Source: Bradyrhizobium sp. NP1 (GTDB lineage Bacteria; Pseudomonadota; Alphaproteobacteria; Rhizobiales; Xanthobacteraceae). From it: a stretch of DNA of 64,000 nucleotides. The stretch is taken from the NCBI RefSeq assembly GCF_030378205.1, contig NZ_CP127385.1:3636001-3700000 (forward strand), written 5' to 3'. The notes under the pieces are model-generated. The model was not told the origin of the DNA and did not search any database. It saw only the letters and a list, made by a program, of their open reading frames with translations. This document shows positions 52,667 through 60,984 of this stretch, in pieces; within the stretch, counting starts at the first letter, position 1, and the number at the start of each line of letters is the position of its first letter. Made by a program: the position numbers and the translations under genes.

Positions 52667-53203
52667 ATGCTGGCGGTAGCGGCACGCTCCTCACTTGTCT
52701 GCTGGCTCGGTGCGGTGTCGTTTTGCAGCAGCCAGCAGATCGTTGCTGCTCAGTTAAATCTTCTTTCCGCCGATCTGGCCTTTCATTTCGTGTGCGAGGG
52801 GAAGTCGCGTGGCGAGCCGGAGAAGGCGATAGAGCCATTTCTTCGGGCGAGTGGCTTCCGCGTTCTAAACCTGGCTGAGATTCAGCGCCGACATGATGTC
52901 AATCTCTTTGACACTAACGTCATTGCGTTGGACCGCGACGGGAGAATTATCGACATAAGGTCAGTTCCACAGGCGCACCGGCGTTATTCCTTTTATTTGT
53001 ACTCCTCTCCCCCAACGAGTCATTCGAATGACTTGGAAGAGCAGATATTGACGTTCGTTTCCGGGGACCTTGGGTGTGAGGTGCGTCAGATTGAACGACA
53101 CGAAAATCGAGAGCTACAGAAGGGATTTTACGAATCCGAGCTGAGAAGAGTCGAAAGGTTGTTCGAGGAAGCAGACCGGATTAATGGTAAGCGGCGTCTC
53201 TAG
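52667..53203 (+). CDS. Putative secreted protein of atypical composition, unknown
   Basis: About 178 residues from ATG 52667, with GGAGAG six bases before it (a TTG at 52661 is also open). The N-terminus MLAVAARSSLVCWLGAVSFC looks like a signal or membrane segment. The remainder (FLRASGFRVLNLAEIQRRHDVN, ALDRDGRIIDIRSVPQAHRR) has no motif I know. Base composition is clearly less GC-rich than both neighbours and codon use is different (ATT, TTA, AGA), suggesting acquisition from elsewhere. It interrupts rnj and mce. Confidence 0.6.
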   Translation: MLAVAARSSLVCWLGAVSFCSSQQIVAAQLNLLSADLAFHFVCEGKSRGEPEKAIEPFLRASGFRVLNLAEIQRRHDVNLFDTNVIALDRDGRIIDIRSVPQAHRRYSFYLYSSPPTSHSNDLEEQILTFVSGDLGCEVRQIERHENRELQKGFYESELRRVERLFEEADRINGKRRL

Positions 53204-53221
53204 TCTCTGGAGGAATTTACG

Positions 53222-53626
53222 ATGCTCGGCCGGCTCAATCATGTGGCGATCGCGGTGAAGGACGCCAAAAAGGCCGCCAAGATCTATGGCGCCGCGTTCG
53301 GCGCGCAGATTTCGGAAGCCGTTCCGCTGCCCGAGCACGGCGTCATCACCGTGTTCGTCACCCTGCCGAACACCAAGATCGAGTTCATCGAGCCGCTCGG
53401 CGAGACCTCGCCGATCGCAAAATTCCTCGAGCGCAATGCCGATGGCGGCATCCATCATGTCTGCTACGAGGTCGCCGACATCATCGCCTCGCGCGATGTG
53501 CTGATCAAGGAGGGCGCGCGCGTGCTCGGCGATGGCGAGCCGAGGATCGGCGCGCACGGCAAGCCGGTGCTGTTCCTGCATCCGAAGGATTTCTCCGGCG
53601 CGCTCGTCGAGATCGAGCAGGCCTGA
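53222..53626 (+). CDS. mce: Methylmalonyl-CoA epimerase
   Basis: A VOC-fold metalloenzyme, 134 residues, that interconverts (2R)- and (2S)-methylmalonyl-CoA, and often ethylmalonyl-CoA too. Metal ligands are the His in GRLNHVAIAVKD, His in GGIHHVCYEVAD, and the C-terminal Glu in GALVEIEQA. VLFLHPKDFSG is diagnostic. GGAGG precedes ATG 53222. Confidence 0.94.
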   Translation: MLGRLNHVAIAVKDAKKAAKIYGAAFGAQISEAVPLPEHGVITVFVTLPNTKIEFIEPLGETSPIAKFLERNADGGIHHVCYEVADIIASRDVLIKEGARVLGDGEPRIGAHGKPVLFLHPKDFSGALVEIEQA

Positions 53627-53643
53627 CAACCGGGAGACGGACG

Positions 53644-53919
53644 GTGGTCTACACCATCTCCACTGCGTTTGCGATCTACTTCGTGCTGTGGTGGGTCACG
53701 CTGTTCGTTACGCTGCCGTTCGGCGTGCGCAGCCAGCATGAAACCGGCGAGGGCGCGCCCGGCACCGATCCCGGCGCGCCGATCGTGACCCGGATGGGCC
53801 GCAAGCTGATCTGGACCACCCTGATCTCGGCGGTGATTTTTTCGCTCGGCATGGCCGCCTACCATGCGGGCTATCTTTCGATCGAGCGGCTGTCGCGGCT
53901 GATGGGAATGCCGTTCTAG
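53644..53919 (+). CDS. DUF1467 family membrane protein
   Basis: Ninety-one residues, two helices. AIYFVLWWVTLFVTLPFGVRSQHETGE with the following GTDPGAPIVTRMGRKLIWTT is the DUF1467 signature. GTG 53644 starts it after GGGAGA. In Rhizobiales the gene commonly lies between mce and proS; here proS is nearly 10 kb away. Function unknown. Confidence 0.9.
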   Translation: MVYTISTAFAIYFVLWWVTLFVTLPFGVRSQHETGEGAPGTDPGAPIVTRMGRKLIWTTLISAVIFSLGMAAYHAGYLSIERLSRLMGMPF

Positions 53920-53946
53920 GTGCAGGTGCAAGGGCAGGGGGAGCCG

Positions 53947-54294
53947 ATGACGTTTCAACGAATTGCAACCATCCTGTTCGTCCTGCTGATCGCCGCGCTC
54001 GGCGTCGCCCTCTACATCGACTGGAAGCTTGCCGTTCAGCTGCGCGGCGTGAAGGCGTTCGTCGAGGGTTACGTCTTCGCCGACGCGGTCACGGCCTGCG
54101 AGAGGGTGCAAAGCTCGACGCCGTTCAAGTGGAACGGCGGCAAGCAGACGGCGGTGATCGGGCTGAACTCCGTCAAGCTCAACAAGGACACGGTGGTTGC
54201 GAACTATACGCTCGTCGCCGACAGCGTTTATTGCGACTACGATCCGGTCTGGAAGAAGGCCGATATCGGCTCGAACTTCCTCGAGCGGGAATAG
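53947..54294 (+). CDS. Secreted or membrane-anchored protein, unknown
   Basis: One hundred and fifteen residues from ATG 53947, preceded by a purine-rich AGGGGGAG. One N-terminal helix (IATILFVLLIAALGVALYI) anchors or exports it. The domain contains two Cys (TACERV and VYCDYD) that may form a disulfide, and no recognised motif. It follows the DUF1467 gene by 28 bases. Confidence 0.6.
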   Translation: MTFQRIATILFVLLIAALGVALYIDWKLAVQLRGVKAFVEGYVFADAVTACERVQSSTPFKWNGGKQTAVIGLNSVKLNKDTVVANYTLVADSVYCDYDPVWKKADIGSNFLERE

Positions 54295-54370
54295 CTAGGG
54301 CGCGCCGATCTGAAGTCCTGCACCGGGTGCCGCAAATTCACCTCAGGAACTTCAGGTCGGAAAGCGGGCA

Positions 54371-54765
54371 CTAGCCCAATCGCGCGACCAGCTCGTCGAT
54401 CTGCTTGATCAGTTCGCGCCAGGCGCGGTCGATGTCGGCCGACCAGTCATGGCCCAACAACTCACGCAGCGTCTGCGCGATCACGCCGAAGAATGCGACG
54501 AACAGGCTGCGCGGCGTGCCATAGGCGTCATGCGATATTGCCTCGCATTCATGCGGAAATGGCCAGTGCGCTCGCCCGCAAAATCCAGGATCGCATCAAT
54601 GGTCTGCGCGAGCATCGAGCCCTGGACGGACTCGCAGCCTTCGCTGCGGAACATCGCCCGCGCTTCGGGATGACAGGCAAACAGGCGGCGGTAGACCAGG
54701 GGCGCAAGATCATCGCAGCGTTCGGCGGCGATGGCGAAACTCGTTGCGATCGGATTGTCGGTCAT
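54371..54765 (-). pseudogene. Bacterial globin, broken by a frameshift
   Basis: From ATG 54765 the first frame encodes a globin N-terminus (TDNPIATSFAIAAERCDDLA, VYRRLFACHPEARAMF) up to GERTGHFRM, where the His is probably the proximal heme ligand. The reading then leaves the globin pattern and stops. Continuing in the other frame from about 54555 gives ECEAISHDAYGTPRSLFVAF and DIDRAWRELIKQIDELVARL, a normal globin C-terminus, ending at 54371. One base appears lost near 54556 (CGCATGAATGC). Either the gene is dead or the base is a sequencing error. Confidence 0.75.
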
Positions 54766-54812
54766 CGTCGGCGCCTTGCTTCGCCGCAAAAATAAAGCCG
54801 CGCAAATAAAAA

Positions 54813-54837
54813 GGAGCAGGGCTGCGAGCCCTGCTCC
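54813..54837 (-). terminator. Hairpin upstream of the globin gene
   Basis: Perfect stem GGAGCAGGG/CCCTGCTCC (54813-54821, 54829-54837). On the minus strand it is followed by TTTTTATTTG, so it would end a minus-strand transcript coming from 54840-55040, where no gene is convincing. Confidence 0.65.
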
Positions 54838-55279
54838 AAAAATTGTGTCGACCCTGTATTAACCCCGAAAACAGGATTTGGTCTTGATTGGCGGGGCGGC
54901 GCTGCTTATGCGCGCCAGGGCTCCTCCCGAGACTTGGACCACCAGACTTCGACCAAACGGCCAGCCTGACGTTTCTGTCGTAGACCATCTTTTTCGCCTT
55001 GTCATCAATTTCAGCAACGATTGTTCAAAATTGCGGCGCAACACGAAATGATCGCGATTGACTCGAAAAAGGGGCTCGCTTGGTCGAGGTATTATGGTAG
55101 TCGCATCCTGCGCGACCTGCCTCGTGCAGGTCCGTGCAACCCCTTGATCGGCCGCTTATTCAGGGGCGCGATCAAAAACAAATTTTTGCACGAAGGCCAC
55201 AGGCGCGCGATGATGAGGAACCTGATCTCGACTCGCGGCATGCGCAGTGGTTAGGTATCGCAACGCGGTGGTTCTCCTG
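54838..55279. other. Intergenic region before the copper locus
   Basis: The 442 bases hold no convincing gene. The half nearest the copper genes has an inverted repeat (55114-55132) and AT-rich patches, and is the expected promoter region. Short minus-strand frames near 54906-54990 are discussed among the rejected items. Confidence 0.5.
55114..55132. promoter_or_regulatory. Inverted repeat upstream of the copper locus
   Basis: GACCTGC-CTCGT-GCAGGTC is a perfect 7-base inverted repeat. It overlaps a second one, GTCGC-ATCCTGC-GCGAC (about 55100-55116). Position about 150 bases before the first gene suits an operator or leader hairpin for copper control; this is inference. Confidence 0.4.
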
Positions 55280-55666
55280 ATGCGTCGGCGCTTGAGCAAA
55301 TTTCTTCCGGTCGTCCTGGTCGCACTGATGGTGCAGATCCTGGCGCCGGTTGCGGCATGCTGGGCGGCGAGTATCGCAGCATCCGACCCCCTGCAGGTCG
55401 CCGGCGCCATCTGCCACGACAGCGCAGGTGCAGCGCAGGATGGTCAGCAGGGCGTCCCGACCGGCGATCCGCGCGCCCATGGCGGCAGCTGCGCGATCTG
55501 TTGCATCGCCAATGCGGGCACCTCGCTCGATAGCCCAACGCCGGTTGCGCTTCCGACTCCCTACCGGCAGGTTGCGCGTGTCGTATGGCACGACCAGGCG
55601 CCAAGCCTGCTGACGGCACGCGCCGGCTCCAACACCCGGGCGCGCGCGCCGCCCTCTCTTTCCTGA
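55280..55666 (+). CDS. DUF2946 family periplasmic protein (possible PcuA equivalent)
   Basis: One hundred and twenty-eight residues from ATG 55280. MRRRLSKFLPVVLVALMVQI starts a signal peptide. The DUF2946 hallmark HGGSCAICCIANAG, a His/Cys cluster likely to bind metal, lies past residue 70. DUF2946 genes are often found beside TonB-dependent copper receptors. The published B. japonicum pcu operon begins with a periplasmic PcuA, which this could be, but I cannot verify identity. A GTG at 55247 is an alternative start. Confidence 0.8.
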   Translation: MRRRLSKFLPVVLVALMVQILAPVAACWAASIAASDPLQVAGAICHDSAGAAQDGQQGVPTGDPRAHGGSCAICCIANAGTSLDSPTPVALPTPYRQVARVVWHDQAPSLLTARAGSNTRARAPPSLS

Positions 55667-55759
55667 CCGACCTCGCTGCCGGCTGCCAGTCCTCGGGCTG
55701 TGCGCCGGTGAACTGTCATCGGGAACCGGCCTGAACAGCCGGCGTCAGGAATTTTCGAA

Positions 55760-58189
55760 ATGTCGCGTCGCTATCGTGCCCTCCGTGGTGCGAGCTATCT
55801 TGCCGTGCAGGCGGTATTTGCCGCACCCCTGTCGGCGGCCTATGCGCAAAGCCAAACCGGCGACAAGGTGCTGCCGCCGGTCACCATCGAGGCGCCGAAG
55901 GAAGCGCGCGCCAAGCCCGCGGCGCAAAGGCCGCGCACCCGCGCGGCTGCAGCAAGCAGGCCGAACCGGCGGCCTGCCGCTGCCCCCGCCGCCAGTCCTT
56001 CCGCCGCCACCGTCGCTGATGGTGGCAAGCTGACACCGGCCGCCGCACGCGACAGCCTGAACCAGGCTCCATTAGGCCAGACCGAGACCACGATCGACCG
56101 CAGCCGGTTCGACGAGCAACCAGCATTCTCGATCTCCGACGTGCTGCGCGACAGCCCGGGCGTCTCCATCAAGCAGGGCAACGGGCCGCGCGACGTCGGT
56201 ATCTCGATCCGCGGCTCCAACGCGCGCAACGGCTTTGGCATCCGCAACATCGTGATCTTCGAAGATGGGTTCCCGGTCACCCAGCCGGACGGCCTGTCGC
56301 GCAGCGACCTGATCGACCCGCACGCTTACGCAGCGATCGACGTGATCCGCGGACCGTCGTCGGCGCTGTACGGCAACTACGCGACCGGTGGCGCGCTCAA
56401 CTTCCGCAGCCGGCCGGGCGGCACCGTCGACGGCGCGGAATATGGCGTCGAGGGCGGCAGCTTCGGCTACCTCAACAATTACATGACGTTCGGCAAGAAG
56501 GTCGGCAACTTCGAGGGCTCGCTGTTTGCGAGCGATGTGCGCGGCGACGGCTTCATCCAGAACAGCTGGTTCAACACCCAGACCGTCAACTTCCTCGGCA
56601 CGCTGCAGGTGACGCCCGACGACCGCTTCACGGTCAAGCTGATCAACAACGATCTGAGCGCGCGGCTGCCGATCCGGCTGTCGCTCAACCAGTACTACCA
56701 GAACCCGTTCCAGCAGGGCTGCAACACAGGGGCGACCGCCGCGACCGGCTGCGCGACGGTGCCGCTATCCAACAACGGCTTCAACAAGGTTGCTGGAACC
56801 GATCTGGAAACTGCCCTGCAAGCCGGGCTCGGCCGCAACGACCGGCGCTCGGTCGTCGGCGCGCGCTGGGAGCATGATTTCGACAACCAGACCACCTGGC
56901 GCAACCAGTTCGTGTTCGACGACCGCGACATCAGCCAGCCGACCGGCGCGACCAGCGCGATCGGCGATTTTCCGTCGTTCAACTACATGAGCGACGTCAT
57001 CCGCCGCGGCGAAATCCTCGGCATGGATTCGACCACCTATTTCGGCGGCTTCTACAACACGCTCACGGCGTCCAGCGACACGCGCAACGTCATCCCCGGC
57101 GGTTACGCCGCGCTCGGCAGGCTGTCCAGCAACCTGTTCAGCGATACGACCAATTATGGCGTGCGGGCGCGGGAAGAGCTGAAGCTGCTGCCTTCGCTTA
57201 CCGCGATTGCCGGCATCGGCTGGGAGACCACGCTGCTGAAGGGCACGAACACGGCCTTCACCTATACGGGCGCCGCGGGGACGACGACTTCCGCCATCAC
57301 CACCGCGGACCGGCAATTCCAGAACACCGCGCCGGAGCTGGCGCTGCTCTACAAATTGAACAGCGAGTGGCAGCTCCGCGCGCGCGCCGCGACCGGCTAC
57401 GGCACGCCGCAGGTCAGCAATCTGTTTGTGTTGTCCGACGGCACATCCGGCAACAACACGCAGCTCAAGACGCAAACCAACCTCGGCTACGACCTCGGCG
57501 CGGACTGGACGCCGAACAATGCGGTCAAGCTGAGCGCGACGGCCTTTTATGAGTTCTTCCGCAATGAGCTGGTGACCCAGGCGACGCCGGTGGGCGCGCC
57601 GAACTCAAGCTTCACCTTCAACGCGCCGCGCTCGGAGCATCGCGGCGTCGAACTTGCCGCCGACTGGCGGTTCCAGCCGGGCTGGCGGTTTACCGCCGCC
57701 TACACCTATCTCGACGAGGTCTACACCGAATATGTCGAGAACCTCACCAACGGAGCCGTCTTCAGCTTCAACCGCGCCGGCAACAAGATCCCCGGCATCT
57801 CGCCGAATGAGCTGACGACGCGCGTCGGCTATGACGAATTCTCCGGACCGTTGCGCGGGCTTGGCGGGTTCGTCGAGCTGCAGTGGAAGGATTCCTTCTT
57901 CATGGACAATGGCAACCTCTTGAAGGCGCCAGGCTATGAGCTCGTCAATCTCAACCTGCACTACAAGACCGATCTCGTGTCCGATTATCTGAAGTCGCTC
58001 AATATGTACTTCGAGGTGCGCAACCTCTTCGACAGGACCTATGTGGCGTCCGCCAACAATGTCGGGAATACGGTCACGGCGGCGGGCGTGCAGAATCCGG
58101 GCGTCATCCTCGCGGCGACGCAGACCGGCTCGATCTATGCCGGGTCGCCGCGGGCCTTCATCGCCGGCATGAGGATCGCGTTCCGATGA
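55760..58189 (+). CDS. pcuB: TonB-dependent outer-membrane receptor, probable copper uptake (PcuB-like)
   Basis: Eight hundred and nine residues. After the signal peptide (to about residue 29) come a TonB-box-like LPPVTIEAP and an Ala/Pro/Arg-rich spacer (about 45-90). The plug domain follows (ISDVLRDSPGVSIKQGNGPR, FEDGFPVTQPDGLSRSD, VIRGPSSALYGNYATGGALN). The 22-strand barrel ends in PRAFIAGMRIAFR. No siderophore genes are near; neighbours are copper proteins, and B. japonicum PcuB is a TonB receptor in the same context. The substrate is inferred from context only. Confidence 0.85.
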   Translation: MSRRYRALRGASYLAVQAVFAAPLSAAYAQSQTGDKVLPPVTIEAPKEARAKPAAQRPRTRAAAASRPNRRPAAAPAASPSAATVADGGKLTPAAARDSLNQAPLGQTETTIDRSRFDEQPAFSISDVLRDSPGVSIKQGNGPRDVGISIRGSNARNGFGIRNIVIFEDGFPVTQPDGLSRSDLIDPHAYAAIDVIRGPSSALYGNYATGGALNFRSRPGGTVDGAEYGVEGGSFGYLNNYMTFGKKVGNFEGSLFASDVRGDGFIQNSWFNTQTVNFLGTLQVTPDDRFTVKLINNDLSARLPIRLSLNQYYQNPFQQGCNTGATAATGCATVPLSNNGFNKVAGTDLETALQAGLGRNDRRSVVGARWEHDFDNQTTWRNQFVFDDRDISQPTGATSAIGDFPSFNYMSDVIRRGEILGMDSTTYFGGFYNTLTASSDTRNVIPGGYAALGRLSSNLFSDTTNYGVRAREELKLLPSLTAIAGIGWETTLLKGTNTAFTYTGAAGTTTSAITTADRQFQNTAPELALLYKLNSEWQLRARAATGYGTPQVSNLFVLSDGTSGNNTQLKTQTNLGYDLGADWTPNNAVKLSATAFYEFFRNELVTQATPVGAPNSSFTFNAPRSEHRGVELAADWRFQPGWRFTAAYTYLDEVYTEYVENLTNGAVFSFNRAGNKIPGISPNELTTRVGYDEFSGPLRGLGGFVELQWKDSFFMDNGNLLKAPGYELVNLNLHYKTDLVSDYLKSLNMYFEVRNLFDRTYVASANNVGNTVTAAGVQNPGVILAATQTGSIYAGSPRAFIAGMRIAFR

Positions 58190-58215
58190 TGCAACAAGGA
58201 AAAAGAGGCCTGCTT

Positions 58216-59430
58216 ATGCCAGGACGACGATCACTGCTCGCCGCAGCGCTTGCGCTCTGGCCACTCGCGGCGCTCGCCCAGATGAGCCATCACAACCATG
58301 CCTCGGAGGCCGCCTGCGAGGAAATCGCGCTGCGCTGCGCGAGCAAGGTCACGCCGACCTTCGCAAGGGAGGGAACGCTGTGGCTCGCCTGGATGGCGGG
58401 CGGGCAGGTTCTGGTCGCGGGCTCGAAGGACCTCGGCCACAGCTTCTCCGAGCCGGTTGCGGTCACCCCCGAAGCGCTCAACCTCGACTGGGGTCCCGAC
58501 GCGCGGCCGAAGATCGTTGTCGACGGGCAGGGCCGGATCGCGGTCGCCTTTGCGATCTTCAGGGACAAGGCGTTCAATGGCCGCGTGCTCTATGCGCGCT
58601 CGGTCGACGGCGGCAAGAGCTTTGCCGAGCCGCGGCCGATCACGTCCAATGACGAGAGCCAGCGCTTCGAGGCGCTGGGGCTCGATCCAGACGGCACGGT
58701 GTTCGCGGCGTGGCTGGACAAGCGCAACCGCGCTCCGGCGCTTGCCCGCGGCGAGAAATATGACGGTGCGGGGCTGTTCTTCGCCTCATCCAGTGACGGC
58801 GGCGCCAGCTATTCCGAGGCGCGTCTCGTCGCCGACAACACCTGCGAATGCTGCCGCCTCGGGCTCGCCTTTGCCGGGCCCGGCCGGCCGGTCATCGTGT
58901 TCAGGAACATCTTTGACGGCGGCGTGCGCGACCACGCGGTGGTGACATTTGCCGATCCGGCAACGCCGGGTCCGGTCCATCGCGTCAGCACCGACGACTG
59001 GCAGATCAACGCGTGCCCGCATCACGGGCCGAGCCTGTCGATCTCGGACGGGGGAACCTATCACGTGACTTGGTTCACCAACGGCAAGGCGCGCAAGGGT
59101 CTGTTTTATGCCCGCTCGCAGGACCAGGGGGCGACGTTCTCCGAGCCCGTCCCGGTCGGCCGCGCGGATCGCAGCCCGTCACGGCCTTATGTGTTGGCGG
59201 CGGGTCCGCAAACGGCTGTTGTCTGGAAAGAGTTCGATGGCGAAAAGACCACCGTCAACCTGATGCTGTCGCGGGATGACGGGAAGACCTGGTCGCAGCC
59301 GAAAGCGGTCGCGGCAACCTCTGACACCTCCGACCATCCGCTGCTGGTCAGCGACGGGAAGAGGATCTTCCTGTCGTGGATGACCAAGGCCGACGGCTAT
59401 CGCATCGAGTCGATCGAGGAGGCACCATGA
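58216..59430 (+). CDS. Secreted sialidase-like beta-propeller protein with His and Cys motifs
   Basis: About 404 residues. The signal peptide LLAAALALWPLAALA is followed by a His-rich start (QMSHHNHASEAAC; His25, His26, His28). Four BNR/Asp-box repeats are visible (SVDGGKSF, SSDGGASYSE, SQDQGATFSE, SRDDGKTWSQ), as in six-bladed propellers, but the sialidase catalytic set is not evident. NTCECCRLG, CPHHGPS and other Cys/His pairs suggest metal binding. AGAGG favours ATG 58216; an ATG at 58186 overlaps the pcuB stop. Cotranscribed with the copper genes; function unknown. Confidence 0.82.
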   Translation: MPGRRSLLAAALALWPLAALAQMSHHNHASEAACEEIALRCASKVTPTFAREGTLWLAWMAGGQVLVAGSKDLGHSFSEPVAVTPEALNLDWGPDARPKIVVDGQGRIAVAFAIFRDKAFNGRVLYARSVDGGKSFAEPRPITSNDESQRFEALGLDPDGTVFAAWLDKRNRAPALARGEKYDGAGLFFASSSDGGASYSEARLVADNTCECCRLGLAFAGPGRPVIVFRNIFDGGVRDHAVVTFADPATPGPVHRVSTDDWQINACPHHGPSLSISDGGTYHVTWFTNGKARKGLFYARSQDQGATFSEPVPVGRADRSPSRPYVLAAGPQTAVVWKEFDGEKTTVNLMLSRDDGKTWSQPKAVAATSDTSDHPLLVSDGKRIFLSWMTKADGYRIESIEEAP

Positions 59431-59927
59431 AGCGCGAGTTGCTGACGGGGGCATTTCTGGCCGCGCTGGTGCTGTCGGCGCCCGCCTCCGAGATGTCCTC
59501 ATCCCTCAAGCCGTTCGAACGCGGCAGCTGGCCGGCGCTGCTGCGGGCGCATGCCGGCCATCCGACCATCGTGCATTTCTGGGGCGTGACCTGTGGACCT
59601 TGCAAGGTCGAGCTTCCCTTGCTCGGCCAGTTCATGAAGGAGCATCCCGCGATCGACGTGGTGACGGTCAGCGCGGATCTGGTTCCCGGCATGACCGACG
59701 CCACCCGCTCGATGCTTGACAAGGCCGGCCTTGCCTCGGCCGAGAACTGGATCTTCGACGACGGCTATGTCGAGCGGCTGCGCTTCGAGATCGATCCGCT
59801 CTGGCAGGGCGACATCCCGCGCACGCTGCTGGTGGCGCGCGAGGGAACGGTCACGACGATCGAGGGCTCGGCCGACATGTCCGACATCGAAAAATGGAGC
59901 AATGAGCAGCTCGCCGGAAAACGATGA
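59427..59927 (+). CDS. TlpA-like periplasmic thioredoxin
   Basis: One hundred and sixty-six residues. Signal peptide, then a thioredoxin fold with WGVTCGPCKVELPLLGQF (active-site CGPC) and the cis-Pro region DIPRTLLVAREG. TlpA-type proteins in Bradyrhizobium keep Cys residues of copper-site proteins reduced for oxidase assembly; here it may do this for locus partners. Its ATG overlaps the propeller gene's stop (ATGA). Confidence 0.9.
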   Translation: MKRELLTGAFLAALVLSAPASEMSSSLKPFERGSWPALLRAHAGHPTIVHFWGVTCGPCKVELPLLGQFMKEHPAIDVVTVSADLVPGMTDATRSMLDKAGLASAENWIFDDGYVERLRFEIDPLWQGDIPRTLLVAREGTVTTIEGSADMSDIEKWSNEQLAGKR

Positions 59928-59966
59928 TTTTCCTGCGCGGCTGATCGCAACAGGATGGAGAGAACC

Positions 59967-60497
59967 ATGAAACAAACAACCCGCCTTCTGGCCTGCATGG
60001 CGCTTGGCGCGGCGCTGCTGTCAGCTCCCGCGCGCGCCGAGGACGTCAAGGCCGGCGACCTCGTGATCACGCAAGGCTGGAGCCGCGCCACGCCCGGCGG
60101 CGCCAAGGTCGGCGGCGGCTACCTCACGATCGAGAACAAGGGGTCGGCGCCGGATCGCCTGATCGGCGTTTCCACCGACGCCGCCGGCAAGGTCGAGGTG
60201 CACGAGATGGCCACGAACAACGGTGTCATGACCATGCGGCCGCTCGACAACGGCCTTGCGATCGAACCGGGCAAGACCGTCAAGCTCGCGCCCGGCGGCT
60301 ACCATCTGATGATGATGGACCTCAAGGCGCCGCTCAAGCAGGGCGACAAGGTGCCGCTCACCCTGCAATTCGAGAAGGCCGGCAAGGTCGCCGTCACCCT
60401 CGACGTGCAGGGCGTCGGCGCGCAGGGCCCGGCGGGTTCGGGCAGCGGCGGCACGGGCATGAAGAAGATGCAGGACCATTCCGGCATGAAGATGTGA
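59967..60497 (+). CDS. pcuC: Periplasmic copper chaperone PCuAC (PcuC)
   Basis: One hundred and seventy-six residues. The signal peptide ends near PARAED. The copper site is His79, Met90, His113 and Met115 (VHEMATNNGVMTM, YHLMM); the same four residue numbers were shown to bind Cu(I) in B. japonicum PcuC, which also supports ATG 59967. A Gly/Ser linker leads to a Met/His-rich tail (MKKMQDHSGMKM). It delivers copper to the CuA site of aa3 oxidase and is needed for symbiotic respiration in B. japonicum. Confidence 0.95.
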   Translation: MKQTTRLLACMALGAALLSAPARAEDVKAGDLVITQGWSRATPGGAKVGGGYLTIENKGSAPDRLIGVSTDAAGKVEVHEMATNNGVMTMRPLDNGLAIEPGKTVKLAPGGYHLMMMDLKAPLKQGDKVPLTLQFEKAGKVAVTLDVQGVGAQGPAGSGSGGTGMKKMQDHSGMKM

Positions 60498-60501
60498 TGC
60501 A

Positions 60502-60945
60502 ATGAAAATCCTTTCGATTGACAGGCTCGCTGTGTCGGGCCGCAAACGTCTCGTGTCCTCCGTCATCTGCCTCGCCGCCGCGACCTGGCTCGTGACGGCG
60601 CCGATCGCGGCCGCGCCGGCGGACGAGGACTTCTTCACGCATCTGCATACCGAGAAGGCGATGGCCAACGTCACGGTATCGCCGGGGCGGTCAGGGCCGG
60701 TCGACATCACCATTCAGCTCGAGACCGGCGACGAGAGGCCGCTTGCGGCGAAGGGCGTCCTGGTCTCGCTCTCGGATACGCAGACCGGGCGCAAGCTGCT
60801 GGCGATCGCGGCGTCGCCCGTCGGCGAAGACAGCTGGCACGTGAAGATTGCTTCGCTGTCGGCCGGACGCTGGATGCTCGGGCTCGGCATTTCCATCTCC
60901 GAGACCGATCAGGTCAGCGTGGAATCGCCGATCTTGATCAAATGA
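60502..60945 (+). CDS. Periplasmic protein resembling the C-terminal domain of YcnJ
   Basis: One hundred and forty-seven residues. After a signal peptide (to about residue 38) comes FFTHLHTEKAMANVTVSPGR, closely parallel to VHIHTDKAMFQVLVTPGR at residues 418-435 of the CopC-CopD fusion encoded at 61927-63495. The shared HxH...M and the following beta pattern (DSWHVKIASLSAGRW against RFWHVPDVPLPTAGRW) show they are the same domain. It may bind copper through His47, His49 and Met54. It begins five bases after pcuC. Confidence 0.8.
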   Translation: MKILSIDRLAVSGRKRLVSSVICLAAATWLVTAPIAAAPADEDFFTHLHTEKAMANVTVSPGRSGPVDITIQLETGDERPLAAKGVLVSLSDTQTGRKLLAIAASPVGEDSWHVKIASLSAGRWMLGLGISISETDQVSVESPILIK

Positions 60946-60984
60946 GAGACGGGCCTGTTCGAAAGCGCGTGAGGGATGGCAAGC

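Noticed and set aside
54906..54990. Minus-strand stretch encoding a Trp-rich ending (VEVWWSKSREEPWRA) and an ATG in another frame (MVYDRNVR)
   Set aside because: The two pieces would join only with a frameshift, and the Trp-rich frame has no start. It may be another broken small gene, but the evidence is too thin to list.
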